Positions 16,941 to 26,176 of a DNA stretch of 64,000 bases are shown here, piece after piece. The stretch covers positions 1,054,001 through 1,118,000 of the forward strand of contig NZ_CP068082.1 in assembly GCF_016724845.1 (NCBI RefSeq), read 5' to 3'. How positions within the stretch are numbered: position 1 is the first letter of the stretch; every line of letters begins with the position of its first letter. Source of the DNA: Sphingobacterium spiritivorum (GTDB lineage Bacteria; Bacteroidota; Bacteroidia; Sphingobacteriales; Sphingobacteriaceae). Both the position numbers and the translations under genes were made by a program. The notes beneath the pieces were generated by a model that was given only the letters and a program-made list of their open reading frames with translations, was not told where the DNA came from and searched no databases.

Positions 16941-18113
16941 ATGGCGAAATTAACATCTATACTTGACAACGATTTCTATAAGTTTACCATGCAATTTGCA
17001 GTGGTCAAATTGTTCCCAAAGGCAAGAGCTCGTTATCAGTTTATCAACAGAGGTCAGCATAAGTTTCCTCCGGGTTTTGACAAGTTACTTACTGAAGCTA
17101 TACATGAGATGGCCAAACTAAAACTTACAAAATCAGAGAAGTCATTTTTTGCTGAAAACTGCCCCTATATTGATCCTACCTATTTTGATTTTCTGGAAGG
17201 CTACCGCTATGATCCGGACGAAGTAACGGTACTGCAGCAGGGGACGGATATTTCGGTAACGATCGAAGGCTATTGGTACCGTACCATTCTTTGGGAAGTC
17301 CCCATCATGTCACTTATCTGTGAATTGTTCTATGAAGCCACAGGAGCCCAAAGGCTGGAAGATGAAGAAGTCATCTCTATTGCTAAAGAAAAGATTCTGA
17401 AATACGATAAACTGGGAATTACAATTGCAGACTTCGGTACACGCAGACGTTACTCCTACTATGTACACAATCTGGTTGTCGAAACACTAAAAAAATATGG
17501 TCAGGGAACTTTTATCGGTTCCAGCAATGTACATCTTGCTCAGGTACATAAAATAAAACCTATCGGTACACATGCACACGAATGGTTTATGTTTCATGCC
17601 GCCAAATATGGCTATAAGATGGCGAATCATTTAGGATTAGAACACTGGTCGGACGTCTATAGGGGAGATCTCGGTATAGCTCTGGCAGACACCTATACTA
17701 CGGATGTTTTTTTCAAGCAGTTTGATAAAAAACTAACCAAATTGTTTGATGGTGTAAGACATGACAGCGGTGATCCTTTAGTGTTTGCGGACAAGACAAT
17801 AGCTCATTATGTCAGAAACGGAATCAATCCGCTTTCAAAGACGATCACATTTTCCGATGGCCTGGATTATGACAAAGTGGAAAAAATATCAGCATACTGC
17901 AAAGGTAAGATCGGCTATTCCTTTGGTATAGGTACCAACTTCACCAATGATGCAGGTCTGCCTGCAATGAATATTGTACTTAAGATGACAGAAGCCTATC
18001 CGGAAGAAGGAGAATGGACACCGGTCATCAAATTATCCGATGAACCTAAGAAACATACCGGTGATCCTGAATCTATATATCTGGCAAAAAAAATACTAAT
18101 GATAGAAGATTGA
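16941..18113 (+). CDS. pncB: Nicotinate phosphoribosyltransferase
   Basis: A 390-residue enzyme that joins nicotinate to PRPP to make nicotinate mononucleotide in NAD salvage. Start chosen at the ATG MAKLTSILDNDFYKFTMQ, which matches the conserved N-terminus; the TTG at 16926 is unlikely. The autophosphorylated His region is seen as GTHAHEWFMFHAAKYG and the PRPP/phosphate site as GVRHDSGDP and SFGIGTNFTND. Length is standard for the bacterial enzyme. The stop codon overlaps the start of the methyltransferase gene by one base, so the genes are translationally coupled. Confidence 0.95.
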   Translation: MAKLTSILDNDFYKFTMQFAVVKLFPKARARYQFINRGQHKFPPGFDKLLTEAIHEMAKLKLTKSEKSFFAENCPYIDPTYFDFLEGYRYDPDEVTVLQQGTDISVTIEGYWYRTILWEVPIMSLICELFYEATGAQRLEDEEVISIAKEKILKYDKLGITIADFGTRRRYSYYVHNLVVETLKKYGQGTFIGSSNVHLAQVHKIKPIGTHAHEWFMFHAAKYGYKMANHLGLEHWSDVYRGDLGIALADTYTTDVFFKQFDKKLTKLFDGVRHDSGDPLVFADKTIAHYVRNGINPLSKTITFSDGLDYDKVEKISAYCKGKIGYSFGIGTNFTNDAGLPAMNIVLKMTEAYPEEGEWTPVIKLSDEPKKHTGDPESIYLAKKILMIED

Positions 18114-18817
18114 TGAATAGAGATGTATACGGAGAGGCTCTTCAGGATTATTTTGCAACAAGTGAGACCCCATCTCCCCTTTTGTTGCATAGCAGTTATG
18201 GAGATATAGAAGAAATGCCGGTAGATATATTCTTCCGCGAAGAAGAAGATTTCACAGAACTGGAATTTATTGCACTTTCATTATGTGATGGTAAAGTACT
18301 GGATGTGGGAGCCGGCACAGGTGTACACGCATTATACCTTCAGCAAAAGGGATTTGAAGTGGAAGCTTTGGAAATATCGGAGACTGCATCTCATATTATG
18401 AAACAAAGAGGTATAGATACGATTATAAATGATGATATTTTCAACGTCAAAGATCAGAAGTACAATACGTTATTATTTCTGATGAACGGCATAGGATTAG
18501 CAGGTGATCTGGAAGGATTCAGAAGATTACTTCGACACGCCAAATCTTTATTGGATGATCGGGGCCAGCTCCTGTTTGATTCTTCAGATATTTCATATTT
18601 ATATGAGGAATACCATATCAAAAAACCTGATTATTATTTCGGTGAGATCAATTATCAGTATGAATACCGGGGAGTAAAAGGTGCTCCTTTTAAATGGCTT
18701 TATTTGGATCAGCAAACATTGATTAAAGTGGCACGTGAAGAAAACTGGGTTGTTCAGATCCTGTTTGAAGACGATCAGGATCAGTATCTGGTACGAATGG
18801 AGCCTCGTCAGAACTAA
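18113..18817 (+). CDS. Class I SAM-dependent methyltransferase
   Basis: A 234-residue methyltransferase. The SAM-binding motif I is VLDVGAGTGVHALYLQQKG and the acidic motif II is VEALEIS. The Gly-rich loop and following strands fit the class I Rossmann fold, with an N-terminal helical cap. The substrate is unknown. The ATG overlaps the pncB stop (TGATG), so it is translated from the same mRNA; a role in NAD or nicotinamide metabolism would be a guess only. Confidence 0.85.
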   Translation: MNRDVYGEALQDYFATSETPSPLLLHSSYGDIEEMPVDIFFREEEDFTELEFIALSLCDGKVLDVGAGTGVHALYLQQKGFEVEALEISETASHIMKQRGIDTIINDDIFNVKDQKYNTLLFLMNGIGLAGDLEGFRRLLRHAKSLLDDRGQLLFDSSDISYLYEEYHIKKPDYYFGEINYQYEYRGVKGAPFKWLYLDQQTLIKVAREENWVVQILFEDDQDQYLVRMEPRQN

Positions 18818-18832
18818 GAAACGGAGTTAAAG

Positions 18833-18868
18833 AAAAAGGGTGGGATAAAATTTTATCCCACCCTTTTT
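18833..18868. terminator. Bidirectional terminator between the methyltransferase and serS
   Basis: A 36-base perfect palindrome with arms AAAAAGGGTGGGATAAAA and its complement. It lies between convergent stops at 18817 and 18873 and has T runs in both directions. Confidence 0.9.
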
Positions 18869-18872
18869 TTAT

Positions 18873-20144
18873 TTAATCGATATACTCAAAACCTGTATAC
18901 GGTACCAGAGCTGCCGGAACTTTAATTCCTTTACCTGTCTGATTATTTTCCAGTAAGGAAGCCACAATGCGTGGAAGCGCAAGAGCTGATCCGTTCAATG
19001 TATGAGCTAATTGCATTTTACCCTCTTCATTTTTGAAACGTACTTTCAGACGATTTGCCTGATACGTTTCAAAATTAGAGACTGAAGAAACTTCCAGCCA
19101 TCTTTTTTGTGCTGTGCTGTACACTTCAAGATCATATGTCAAAGCAGCTGTAAAACTCATATCGCCACCGCAAAGACGCAGTACCCGGTATGGCAATTCC
19201 AGTTTTTCCAAAAGTCCCTGTACATATTTACACATCTCTTCTATTACGGCATAAGATTGATCAGGATGTACAATCTGTACAGCCTCCACTTTATCAAACT
19301 GATGCAGTCTGTTCAGTCCGCGTACATGTGCTCCGTAGGAACCTGCTTCTCTGCGGAAACATGGTGTATAAGCACAATGACGGATAGGAAAATCTTCTGC
19401 TTTTACGATAACATCTCTGTACATATTCGTCACTGGTACTTCCGCCGTCGGGATCAGATACAGATCGTCCTGACCTACATGGTACATCTGCCCCTCTTTG
19501 TCAGGCAGTTGCCCTGTTCCGAAACCGGAAGCTTCGTTAACTACAATAGGGACCTGCACTTCTTTATATCCTACTTCTGCAGCCTGATCAAGAAAGAAAT
19601 TGATCAACGCACGTTGTAACCTTGCACCTTTTCCTTTATACACCGGAAATCCAGCTCCTGCGACCTTCGTTCCCAATTCGAAATCGATAATATCATATTT
19701 TGCAGCCAGTTCCCAGTGAGGCAAAGCATCTTCATCCAGACTAGGTACATCCCCTGCCGTATAAATTACCTCGTTATCTTCGGCAGCTACTCCTGCCGGA
19801 ACTGAACTATGTGGCAGATTAGGCAATTGTACAATTTTATTATGCAGTTCCTGTTCTACTTCACTTAGCTTTTCAGTCAGTTGCTTTACTTGCTCCTTAT
19901 ATCCGGACGATTGCGATTTAACAGTTTCAGCTTCTTCTTTTTTACCTTGACGCATCAAATCTCCTATTTGTTTTGCGGCAGCATTGGCTTCTGCTGAAAG
20001 GGAATCTGACTCCGACTGGGTCTTGCGACGTAACTCATCCAAAGAGATGATTTCGTCAACCAAACCTAATTCCTTGAAGTTTTTCACCCCTAATCTTTCG
20101 ATTACCTTATCCCTGTTTTCACGGATATAATTTAATTGCAACAT
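18873..20144 (-). CDS. serS: Seryl-tRNA synthetase
   Basis: A 423-residue class II aminoacyl-tRNA synthetase. Start set at MLQLNYIRENRDKVIERL, the standard N-terminus; the open frame extends nine codons further. Residues ~1-110 form the coiled-coil arm that grips tRNA-Ser (SESDSLSAEANAAAKQIG). The catalytic core shows motif 2 in TPCFRREAGSYG and motif 3 in NGSALALPRIVASLLEN. Length is normal. Confidence 0.97.
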   Translation of the reverse strand: MLQLNYIRENRDKVIERLGVKNFKELGLVDEIISLDELRRKTQSESDSLSAEANAAAKQIGDLMRQGKKEEAETVKSQSSGYKEQVKQLTEKLSEVEQELHNKIVQLPNLPHSSVPAGVAAEDNEVIYTAGDVPSLDEDALPHWELAAKYDIIDFELGTKVAGAGFPVYKGKGARLQRALINFFLDQAAEVGYKEVQVPIVVNEASGFGTGQLPDKEGQMYHVGQDDLYLIPTAEVPVTNMYRDVIVKAEDFPIRHCAYTPCFRREAGSYGAHVRGLNRLHQFDKVEAVQIVHPDQSYAVIEEMCKYVQGLLEKLELPYRVLRLCGGDMSFTAALTYDLEVYSTAQKRWLEVSSVSNFETYQANRLKVRFKNEEGKMQLAHTLNGSALALPRIVASLLENNQTGKGIKVPAALVPYTGFEYID

Positions 20145-20321
20145 ACTATTTATGTATTTAATAATGACCAAAGATAAGAAGAGCTAAGAATATACAGAAA
20201 ATGAATTCATAAAAGGTTTGAATTCAGTCTTCATTACCTCACTTTTCTCCTACAAATGGCCAAATATAAAGTCCCTCATCAGCGACATACGTCTTTTCAC
20301 AAAAAACCTTTACCTTTGACT

Positions 20322-20987
20322 ATGTTATATTTAGTTCCCACGCCTATTGGCAATCTTGAGGATATGACTTTCCGTGCTATTCGTGTATTGAAAGAAGCTG
20401 ATCTGATTCTTGCTGAAGATACGCGGACCTCTGCTCCCTTGCTCAAACACTTTGGTATCGACAAAAAGGTTTTTGCGCATCATCAGCACAATGAACATAA
20501 AGCTGTAACAGAGATTATCAGATTTCTTAAAGAAGGACAGCAGATAGCCCTGATTTCTGATGCTGGCACTCCTGCTATTTCAGATCCCGGTTTTCTATTA
20601 GTCAGAGCTGCCCTGAAAGAAGGTCTTGAAGTACAATGTCTGCCGGGAGCTACGGCATTTGTACCTGCGCTGGTAAATTCAGGCTTGCCAAATGACAGGT
20701 TTTGCTTTGAAGGTTTCCTACCCGTAAAAAAAGGAAGGCAGACAAGATTAAAAAATCTTGCGGATGAAAAACGCACAATGATTTTTTATGAGTCACCCCA
20801 TCGTTTGCTCAAATCTATAGACGAATTTATTGCCGTCTTTGGAGAAGAAAGACAAGGTTCTGTTTCCCGTGAACTGAGCAAAATGTATGAAGAAAATGTT
20901 AGGGGAACATTAGCATCGTTAAAATTACATTTCGAAAACAATCCAATTAAGGGAGAATTCGTAATTTGTATTGCAGGATTAGAATAG
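20322..20987 (+). CDS. rsmI: 16S rRNA (cytidine1402-2'-O)-methyltransferase RsmI
   Basis: A 221-residue tetrapyrrole-methylase-fold enzyme that 2'-O-methylates C1402 of 16S rRNA. The start at MLYLVPTPIGNLEDMTFRA matches the family; the 22-codon upstream extension in frame is unlikely. Other signatures are LILAEDTRTSAPLLKHFGI, ISDAGTPAISDPGFLLV and PGATAFVPALVNSGLP, then FYESPHRL. It is the partner of RsmH in decoding-site modification. It lies divergent from serS. Confidence 0.95.
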   Translation: MLYLVPTPIGNLEDMTFRAIRVLKEADLILAEDTRTSAPLLKHFGIDKKVFAHHQHNEHKAVTEIIRFLKEGQQIALISDAGTPAISDPGFLLVRAALKEGLEVQCLPGATAFVPALVNSGLPNDRFCFEGFLPVKKGRQTRLKNLADEKRTMIFYESPHRLLKSIDEFIAVFGEERQGSVSRELSKMYEENVRGTLASLKLHFENNPIKGEFVICIAGLE

Positions 20988-21024
20988 TTATCATATTTTG
21001 TTATTCATTCAAATAATTTAGAAA

Positions 21025-21735
21025 ATGATTATTGATAAATATATACAAGACGGACAAGACGTCAAGGTAGTAGAGAAATTAGTAGATAAGTTAAAGGATA
21101 TGCTCACTGCCGGTGAACAGATCGACTACATTGCATTGCAGAAAAAACCTGCAGTGACCATATTACCGGACAGTATTGCGGTGAGCAGTAAACGTATCTT
21201 CCTGTGCGAATTCACTAAACTTGGTTTAGCGACCAATTTTGAGATTTTCAGCTGGAAAGACATCAAGGATATTGCTTTTAAAGAAGAGATCTTCGGATCT
21301 AAAGTAACTGTTATTCCATTCACAGGTGAAAATCTGAGTATCGATTATATCCCGAAAATTCAGGCCCGCAAGCTTTATCAGCTTATAAAAGGAGCTTTGG
21401 AAAACAGCAAAAAGGAAGAAACACAGTCTGAAAAAGAAAAAATTGTGATCTCAACACCTGTTGCACCGGTTATAGAAGTAAAAAAAGAAGAAACACCTGC
21501 TCCTGCCGAGCCAAAATCTTTTTATGAAGAAGCTCCTGCTGAGCCGGCTGCACCTGTAGTGAACAACTATGTAGCACCCGCTTACACTCCTCCTGCTCCG
21601 GAGCCAAAGGCACCGGTAGAGGAAGATGATGAAATCACGCAAAAACTGAAGAAACTCAAATCGTTGTTTGATAAGCAGCTTATAACACAGGCGGAGTACG
21701 AAAACAAAAAGAATGAACTATTGTCTCAATTGTAA
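21025..21735 (+). CDS. PH-like domain protein with C-terminal SHOCT domain
   Basis: A 236-residue cytoplasmic protein. Residues ~30-125 resemble a bacterial PH (YdjP/YokE-like) domain: KPAVTILPDSIAVSSKRIF and FSWKDIKDIAFKEEIFGSK. Residues ~130-205 are a Pro/Ala/Glu-rich linker. The last ~30 residues are a SHOCT domain (LKKLKSLFDKQLITQAEYENKK), thought to mediate oligomer formation. It ends 3 bases before the GTG start of lnt and is probably co-transcribed. A membrane-associated role is possible but unproven. Confidence 0.75.
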   Translation: MIIDKYIQDGQDVKVVEKLVDKLKDMLTAGEQIDYIALQKKPAVTILPDSIAVSSKRIFLCEFTKLGLATNFEIFSWKDIKDIAFKEEIFGSKVTVIPFTGENLSIDYIPKIQARKLYQLIKGALENSKKEETQSEKEKIVISTPVAPVIEVKKEETPAPAEPKSFYEEAPAEPAAPVVNNYVAPAYTPPAPEPKAPVEEDDEITQKLKKLKSLFDKQLITQAEYENKKNELLSQL

Positions 21736-21738
21736 TAA

Positions 21739-23361
21739 GTGAAAAATAACTATTTACTGGCACTTTTAAGTGCCTTTTTACTTTGGCTGGCATGGCCTCC
21801 CATACCTTATACAGGCCCCCTGCTACTGATTGCTTTTGTACCATTACTACTGGCTATAGAAAATGTAATCCGAAGCAGCGAAGTAAAAAAGGGGCGAAAA
21901 ATAGCAGGACTTGCTTTCATCACAGGTTTTCTGTGGAATACAGCAAGTATCTACTGGGTATATAACGCCATGAGTGCGGGGCTTCCGGCATACGCCGCAT
22001 TACCCATTTCCCTTATTCCGTTCGGACTTGCGCCCTTGCTGATGACCATAGTTTTCGGGCTGTACTACAGACTCCGCAAAAAACAGTCTCCTTCACGTTC
22101 ATTGATCGGACTTACCGCTTTTTGGATATGCTATGAATATCTTCACCAATGGTGGGATCTCGCTTTTCCGTGGATGACGCTGGGAAATGGCTTTGCAGCT
22201 ACTCATCCCCTTATACAATGGTACGAATGGACAGGTGTATACGGCGGATCTGTCTGGATATGGGCAGTCAATATTCTGGTGTTTCTGCTTGTATTACATA
22301 AACGTAACATACAGTCGCTTACTAAACCAAAATGGACTAATATTGCGCTGATAGCTGTAATCTTCATACCAATCGGAGGATCTTTAATCCGATACTTTAC
22401 GTATGAAGAACATCTTAACCCTTCACAGGTAGTAGTGACGCAACCTAATATAGATCCTTATCAAAAATTCGGGAGTATATCTCCTGAAGAACAGCTGAAA
22501 ACCCTGATCAGACTTTCTGAATCAGTAGCGAAACCTAATACAGAATTCTTTGTCTGGCCCGAAACAGCCATTTCAGCGAGAGGCTGGATAGATGAAGATA
22601 ACTTCCGGCAATATCCGGCTTATGAAGAAATATCGTCTTTCCTGGACAAATATAAAAACGGTGCTGTATTATCAGGAATAGAGAGTAGTCGTATGTATAC
22701 GGATCAGCGTACAGCTACTGCACGTCCGTACGGTACTCAATTTATAGACAATTTTAATGCAGCAGTATTTATAGATAACTCGTCCAAATTACAATTTTAT
22801 CATAAATCCAAACTGGTTCCCGGTGTAGAACAGATGCCTTTCGGGTCAGCATTGAGCTTTTTAAAGCCTTTATTTGCTCAATTTGGCGGAACAACCGGAG
22901 GATATGGAAAGCAGGATGAACCCAGTGTTTTTTATGCTGGCAGCGGAATTGGTGCAGCACCTGTAATATGTTATGAATCGATATGGGGTGACTATGTAGG
23001 ACAGTACGTAAAACAGGGTGCTCAGTTTATCACAATTGTTACTAACGACGGCTGGTGGAAAAATACTTCCGGTAAAGATCAGCATCTGGATTATGCCAAG
23101 TTAAGAGCTATTGAAAACCGCAGGTGGATAGCCCGTGCGGCTAACACCGGAATCTCTGCTTTTATAAATCAGAGAGGAGATATTATCCAGCAAACCTCAT
23201 GGTGGGTTCCGGCAGCACTTACTCAGGAAATAAATCTCAATGAGAATATCACATTTTATACCGGTAATGGTGACATTTTAGTAATCCTCGCCTTACTGTT
23301 AAGCCTGGCTGGAATTGTCCTGTTGGTCGTCCCTGGAAAAAAAGCGTCTTTAAAAATTTAA
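21739..23361 (+). CDS. lnt: Apolipoprotein N-acyltransferase
   Basis: A 540-residue inner-membrane enzyme that adds the third acyl chain to lipoproteins. It starts with GTG, 3 bases after the SHOCT gene stop. About six N-terminal hydrophobic helices are followed by a nitrilase-fold periplasmic domain from ~residue 225. The Glu-Lys-Cys triad is visible: Glu in VWPETAIS, Lys in HKSKLVPGVEQMPF and Cys in APVICYESIWG. The C-terminus is another hydrophobic helix. Its presence fits the several lipoproteins encoded nearby. Confidence 0.95.
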   Translation: MKNNYLLALLSAFLLWLAWPPIPYTGPLLLIAFVPLLLAIENVIRSSEVKKGRKIAGLAFITGFLWNTASIYWVYNAMSAGLPAYAALPISLIPFGLAPLLMTIVFGLYYRLRKKQSPSRSLIGLTAFWICYEYLHQWWDLAFPWMTLGNGFAATHPLIQWYEWTGVYGGSVWIWAVNILVFLLVLHKRNIQSLTKPKWTNIALIAVIFIPIGGSLIRYFTYEEHLNPSQVVVTQPNIDPYQKFGSISPEEQLKTLIRLSESVAKPNTEFFVWPETAISARGWIDEDNFRQYPAYEEISSFLDKYKNGAVLSGIESSRMYTDQRTATARPYGTQFIDNFNAAVFIDNSSKLQFYHKSKLVPGVEQMPFGSALSFLKPLFAQFGGTTGGYGKQDEPSVFYAGSGIGAAPVICYESIWGDYVGQYVKQGAQFITIVTNDGWWKNTSGKDQHLDYAKLRAIENRRWIARAANTGISAFINQRGDIIQQTSWWVPAALTQEINLNENITFYTGNGDILVILALLLSLAGIVLLVVPGKKASLKI

Positions 23362-23371
23362 TTCTTATTTC

Positions 23372-23379
23372 TAACTTTG
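23372..23379 (+). promoter_or_regulatory. Promoter box of the cysteine desulfurase gene
   Basis: TAACTTTG matches the Bacteroidota -7 consensus TAnnTTTG, and TTTA at 23349-23352 sits 19 bases upstream as a near-match to the -33 TTTG. The box ends 5 bases before the ATG at 23385, so the mRNA would have almost no leader. Confidence 0.5.
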
Positions 23380-23384
23380 TTCTT

Positions 23385-24527
23385 ATGCAAATTTATTTTG
23401 ATAACGCTGCTACCACACCTTTAGACCCTGAGGTCATTAAAGTGATGGTAGAGACTATGCAGGAAAACTTTGGAAACCCATCTTCTATTCATGCACATGG
23501 TCGCCAAGTAAAGACGATAGTTGAAAAAGCCAGAAAAACTGTGGCTAATCTACTCCATACTTCTCCTTCTGAAATATTTTTCACTTCCGGAGGTACTGAA
23601 GCAGATAACATGGCTATCGTGAGATCGGTAATAGATCTCGGGATAACGCATGCTATTACTTCACCATTAGAACATCACGCCGTACTTCATACACTGGAAG
23701 AATTACAGAAAGAAGGTAAGATACAACTGAATATTCTTAAGGTAGATGCCAAAGGAAATGTGGATCTCGAACAGTTGGAACAACTTCTGGCTTCAAATCC
23801 GCGTACTTTTGTCTCACTGATGCATGCCAATAATGAATTGGGGAATTTAACGGATATACAAAAAGTAGCCGAAATATGTCACCAGTACAATGCTGTATAC
23901 CATGCGGATACGGTACAGACAATGGGACATTACAGACATGATCTGAGTCAGTTGAAAATTGATTTTATAACCGGAGCGGCACACAAGTTTCATGGCCCCA
24001 AAGGTGTAGGCTTTCTGTACATCAACGGAAAGAATAAGATTAAACCGATGATTTATGGCGGTGCTCAGGAGCGTAATATGCGGGGCGGCACCGAAAATGT
24101 CTATGGAATAGTAGGACTGGCAAAAGCATTGGAATTGTGCTATAATGAAATGGAAATACATCAGGCACATATACAAGGTCTTAAATCTTATATGAAAGAA
24201 GAGCTGATCAAGGCTATTCCTAATGTAGGCTTTAACGGTGAGACGGATTCCGAAAAATCTCTTTATACTGTACTGAATGTATCTTTCCCATGTACAAATA
24301 TGGCTGATATGTTACTATTCAGTTTGGATATCGAAGGTATTTCATGTTCGGGAGGCAGCGCATGCAGTTCCGGATCTGATATAGGCTCACATGTACTATC
24401 TGCTATCAATGCAAGCAGCACAAGACCATCAGTAAGGTTTTCATTTTCCAAAAATAACACAAAAGAAGAAGTCGACATTGTGGTAAGTAAACTCAAAGAA
24501 CTTTGCAATCAGGATGTTTTAGTTTAA
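23385..24527 (+). CDS. Cysteine desulfurase (NifS/IscS class)
   Basis: A 380-residue PLP enzyme that takes sulfur from cysteine for Fe-S clusters or tRNA thiolation. The N-terminus IYFDNAATTPLDPEVI is typical. The PLP Lys is in GAAHKFHGPKGVGFLY and the catalytic Cys loop reads SGGSACSSGSDIGSHVL, which is the long-loop IscS/NifS type. No isc or suf genes adjoin it, so the acceptor is unknown. Confidence 0.93.
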   Translation: MQIYFDNAATTPLDPEVIKVMVETMQENFGNPSSIHAHGRQVKTIVEKARKTVANLLHTSPSEIFFTSGGTEADNMAIVRSVIDLGITHAITSPLEHHAVLHTLEELQKEGKIQLNILKVDAKGNVDLEQLEQLLASNPRTFVSLMHANNELGNLTDIQKVAEICHQYNAVYHADTVQTMGHYRHDLSQLKIDFITGAAHKFHGPKGVGFLYINGKNKIKPMIYGGAQERNMRGGTENVYGIVGLAKALELCYNEMEIHQAHIQGLKSYMKEELIKAIPNVGFNGETDSEKSLYTVLNVSFPCTNMADMLLFSLDIEGISCSGGSACSSGSDIGSHVLSAINASSTRPSVRFSFSKNNTKEEVDIVVSKLKELCNQDVLV

Positions 24528-24550
24528 AAACCATACACTATTTACAACAA

Positions 24551-24590
24551 ATGCCGTTTATCAGAGATTGACAAACGGCATTTTCTTTTT
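24551..24590 (+). terminator. Terminator after the cysteine desulfurase gene
   Basis: ATGCCGTTT and AAACGGCAT pair across a 13-base loop, followed by TTTCTTTTT. Confidence 0.8.
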
Positions 24591-24612
24591 AACAACAGTG
24601 CTTTATATATTT

Positions 24613-25056
24613 TTATTCTTCAAATTTTGCAAGACGGTATTGATCTGCCAGATCGCCCTTAATATCATTTCCGGAGAGATCCAACTGAGATAACTGATCT
24701 TCCAGGATTCTGAATTTGTAATCTATTCCTTCCAGTGTCAAGGTATTGGCATGCATTTTCCAACGTCCGCTTTTCACAAAATTTTCGTCGCTTTTACCAA
24801 GGTATTTTGTACTGAGCTGATAGGATTTATCTGCATTAATATGCAAAATGGTTTCGATTCCGTCACAATCTGCACAAGGTAATATGCCCTTATATTCTCC
24901 TGTAAACTGATCAGACTTCTGTTCGATAGTTCCATCCGGTGAAATGCTATATGCTGCATCATTTGACCGCTCTGTTTTATTCTGACGGTTGTTGATACAA
25001 CTACCAAGAATAATAAAGAGTAGTAATGTTGCAAGGATATAGACTCTAGTTTTCAT
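24613..25056 (-). CDS. NlpE-like lipoprotein
   Basis: A 147-residue lipoprotein with signal LATLLLFIILGSC (Cys near residue 20). I chose the Met at 25056, which places a normal signal peptide first; the frame extends 16 codons upstream without a plausible signal. The mature part has the pattern GEYKGILPCADCDGIETIL, the N-terminal NlpE signature with its CxxC pair, followed by antiparallel strands. NlpE in Escherichia senses surface contact, copper and lipoprotein traffic. Only the N-terminal barrel is present here. Confidence 0.85.
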   Translation of the reverse strand: MKTRVYILATLLLFIILGSCINNRQNKTERSNDAAYSISPDGTIEQKSDQFTGEYKGILPCADCDGIETILHINADKSYQLSTKYLGKSDENFVKSGRWKMHANTLTLEGIDYKFRILEDQLSQLDLSGNDIKGDLADQYRLAKFEE

Positions 25057-25138
25057 TTTTGTGCATAAGGAACTGTTACTATGCAAACAAAATTGATACC
25101 ACAAAGTCAGGGATGCTGACTTTTAGCATATTTTAACA

Positions 25139-25474
25139 TTAATAGTCATCTTCATCATCTTCTCCGATAGCCATAAGGTAGGCTCCCTTTAGCTCATTCA
25201 GTGCATGCATATTACGTTTTGCTTTGGCCACTTCCATTCCTTTCTGGTAATACAGCAATGCATCATCCTTTCGATCAAGCTTCTCTAGTAATTTACCCAA
25301 ATGATAATAAGTACCTACATAATCCGGAAACTGCTCTGTAAGCTTTATAAACCTGCTCAAAGCCTCCAAATCCTCTCCTGTTTTGAGATATTCATTTGCA
25401 AGAGCATAATGCAGAAACGGATCCAAGGGACTTTCTTTTAAATATGCCTGAAGTTGTTCAAATTTAGAAGACAT
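25139..25474 (-). CDS. Small tetratricopeptide-repeat protein
   Basis: A 111-residue cytoplasmic protein made of about two and a half TPR units: PLDPFLHYALANEYLKTGE, then PDYVGTYYHLGKLLEKLDRKDDAL and LLYYQKGMEVAKA. It ends with the acidic tail GEDDEDDY. TPRs mediate protein binding, but the partner is unknown. The upstream region carries an exact 18-base tandem repeat. Confidence 0.85.
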   Translation of the reverse strand: MSSKFEQLQAYLKESPLDPFLHYALANEYLKTGEDLEALSRFIKLTEQFPDYVGTYYHLGKLLEKLDRKDDALLYYQKGMEVAKAKRNMHALNELKGAYLMAIGEDDEDDY

Positions 25475-25478
25475 GATG

Positions 25479-25514
25479 ATTGATATTATGTAATAAATTG
25501 ATATTATGTAATAA
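25479..25514. repeat. 18-bp perfect tandem duplication
   Basis: ATTGATATTATGTAATAA occurs twice in direct succession (25479-25496 and 25497-25514). It begins 5 bases before the start codon of the TPR gene, within its leader or promoter. Confidence 0.95.
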
Positions 25515-25654
25515 TGTAACCAAAGTTAATCATTGCTCACAATATATTTAAATCTATTAAACTTATTAAAATACATATTTTTATTAATTTTGAGATAACG
25601 AAAATAACATTGTATAATTGTGTATAATTTTAACAAAACATTTTTAACACAATT

Positions 25655-26176
25655 ATGAAAACAAAACAGCAGAATTTTGCCATTAATTTAAAAAAAACCG
25701 CAATACTCTCATTAGCAAGCACCATGCTATTTGCCAGTTGTGCAAGCAAAACATTAATTCAATCCAATCCTTCCGGTGCAAAAGTCTTTTTAAACGGCGA
25801 ATCTGTGGGAGTCACTCCATATGCATATGAGGATACAAAGATCATTGGCAGCACAACCCATGTTAAATTAGAAAAAGAAGGGTACGAAACATTAAACACG
25901 AGTTTCTCAAGAAACGAAAAAGCAGATGTCGGTGCTATTATAGGAGGTGTCTTTGTATTAGTACCTTTTCTATGGACTATGAAATACAAACCCGAACGCA
26001 CCTACGACCTTATCCCTGCCGGCGCAAATACACCACAAGCTGTTACCTCCGATAAAGCTAACAGCAAATCTACAGCTGACAGACTTAAAGAACTAAAAGA
26101 ACTGTTTGATCAGAAACTGATCAGTCAGGAAGAATACGACGCGCAAAGAAAGAAAATTCTGGACGAAAACAAATAG
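25655..26176 (+). CDS. PEGA-domain lipoprotein with SHOCT domain
   Basis: A 173-residue protein. A signal peptide leads to the lipobox LFASC near residue 29. Residues ~33-85 form a PEGA domain (QSNPSGAKVFLNGESVGVTPY), a short beta-fold found on envelope proteins. A hydrophobic stretch (GAIIGGVFVLVPFLWT) lies near residue 95. The C-terminus is a SHOCT domain (LKELKELFDQKLISQEEYDAQRK) much like that of the PH-like protein at 21025. The combination suggests an outer-surface or periplasmic lipoprotein that may oligomerise. Confidence 0.85.
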   Translation: MKTKQQNFAINLKKTAILSLASTMLFASCASKTLIQSNPSGAKVFLNGESVGVTPYAYEDTKIIGSTTHVKLEKEGYETLNTSFSRNEKADVGAIIGGVFVLVPFLWTMKYKPERTYDLIPAGANTPQAVTSDKANSKSTADRLKELKELFDQKLISQEEYDAQRKKILDENK

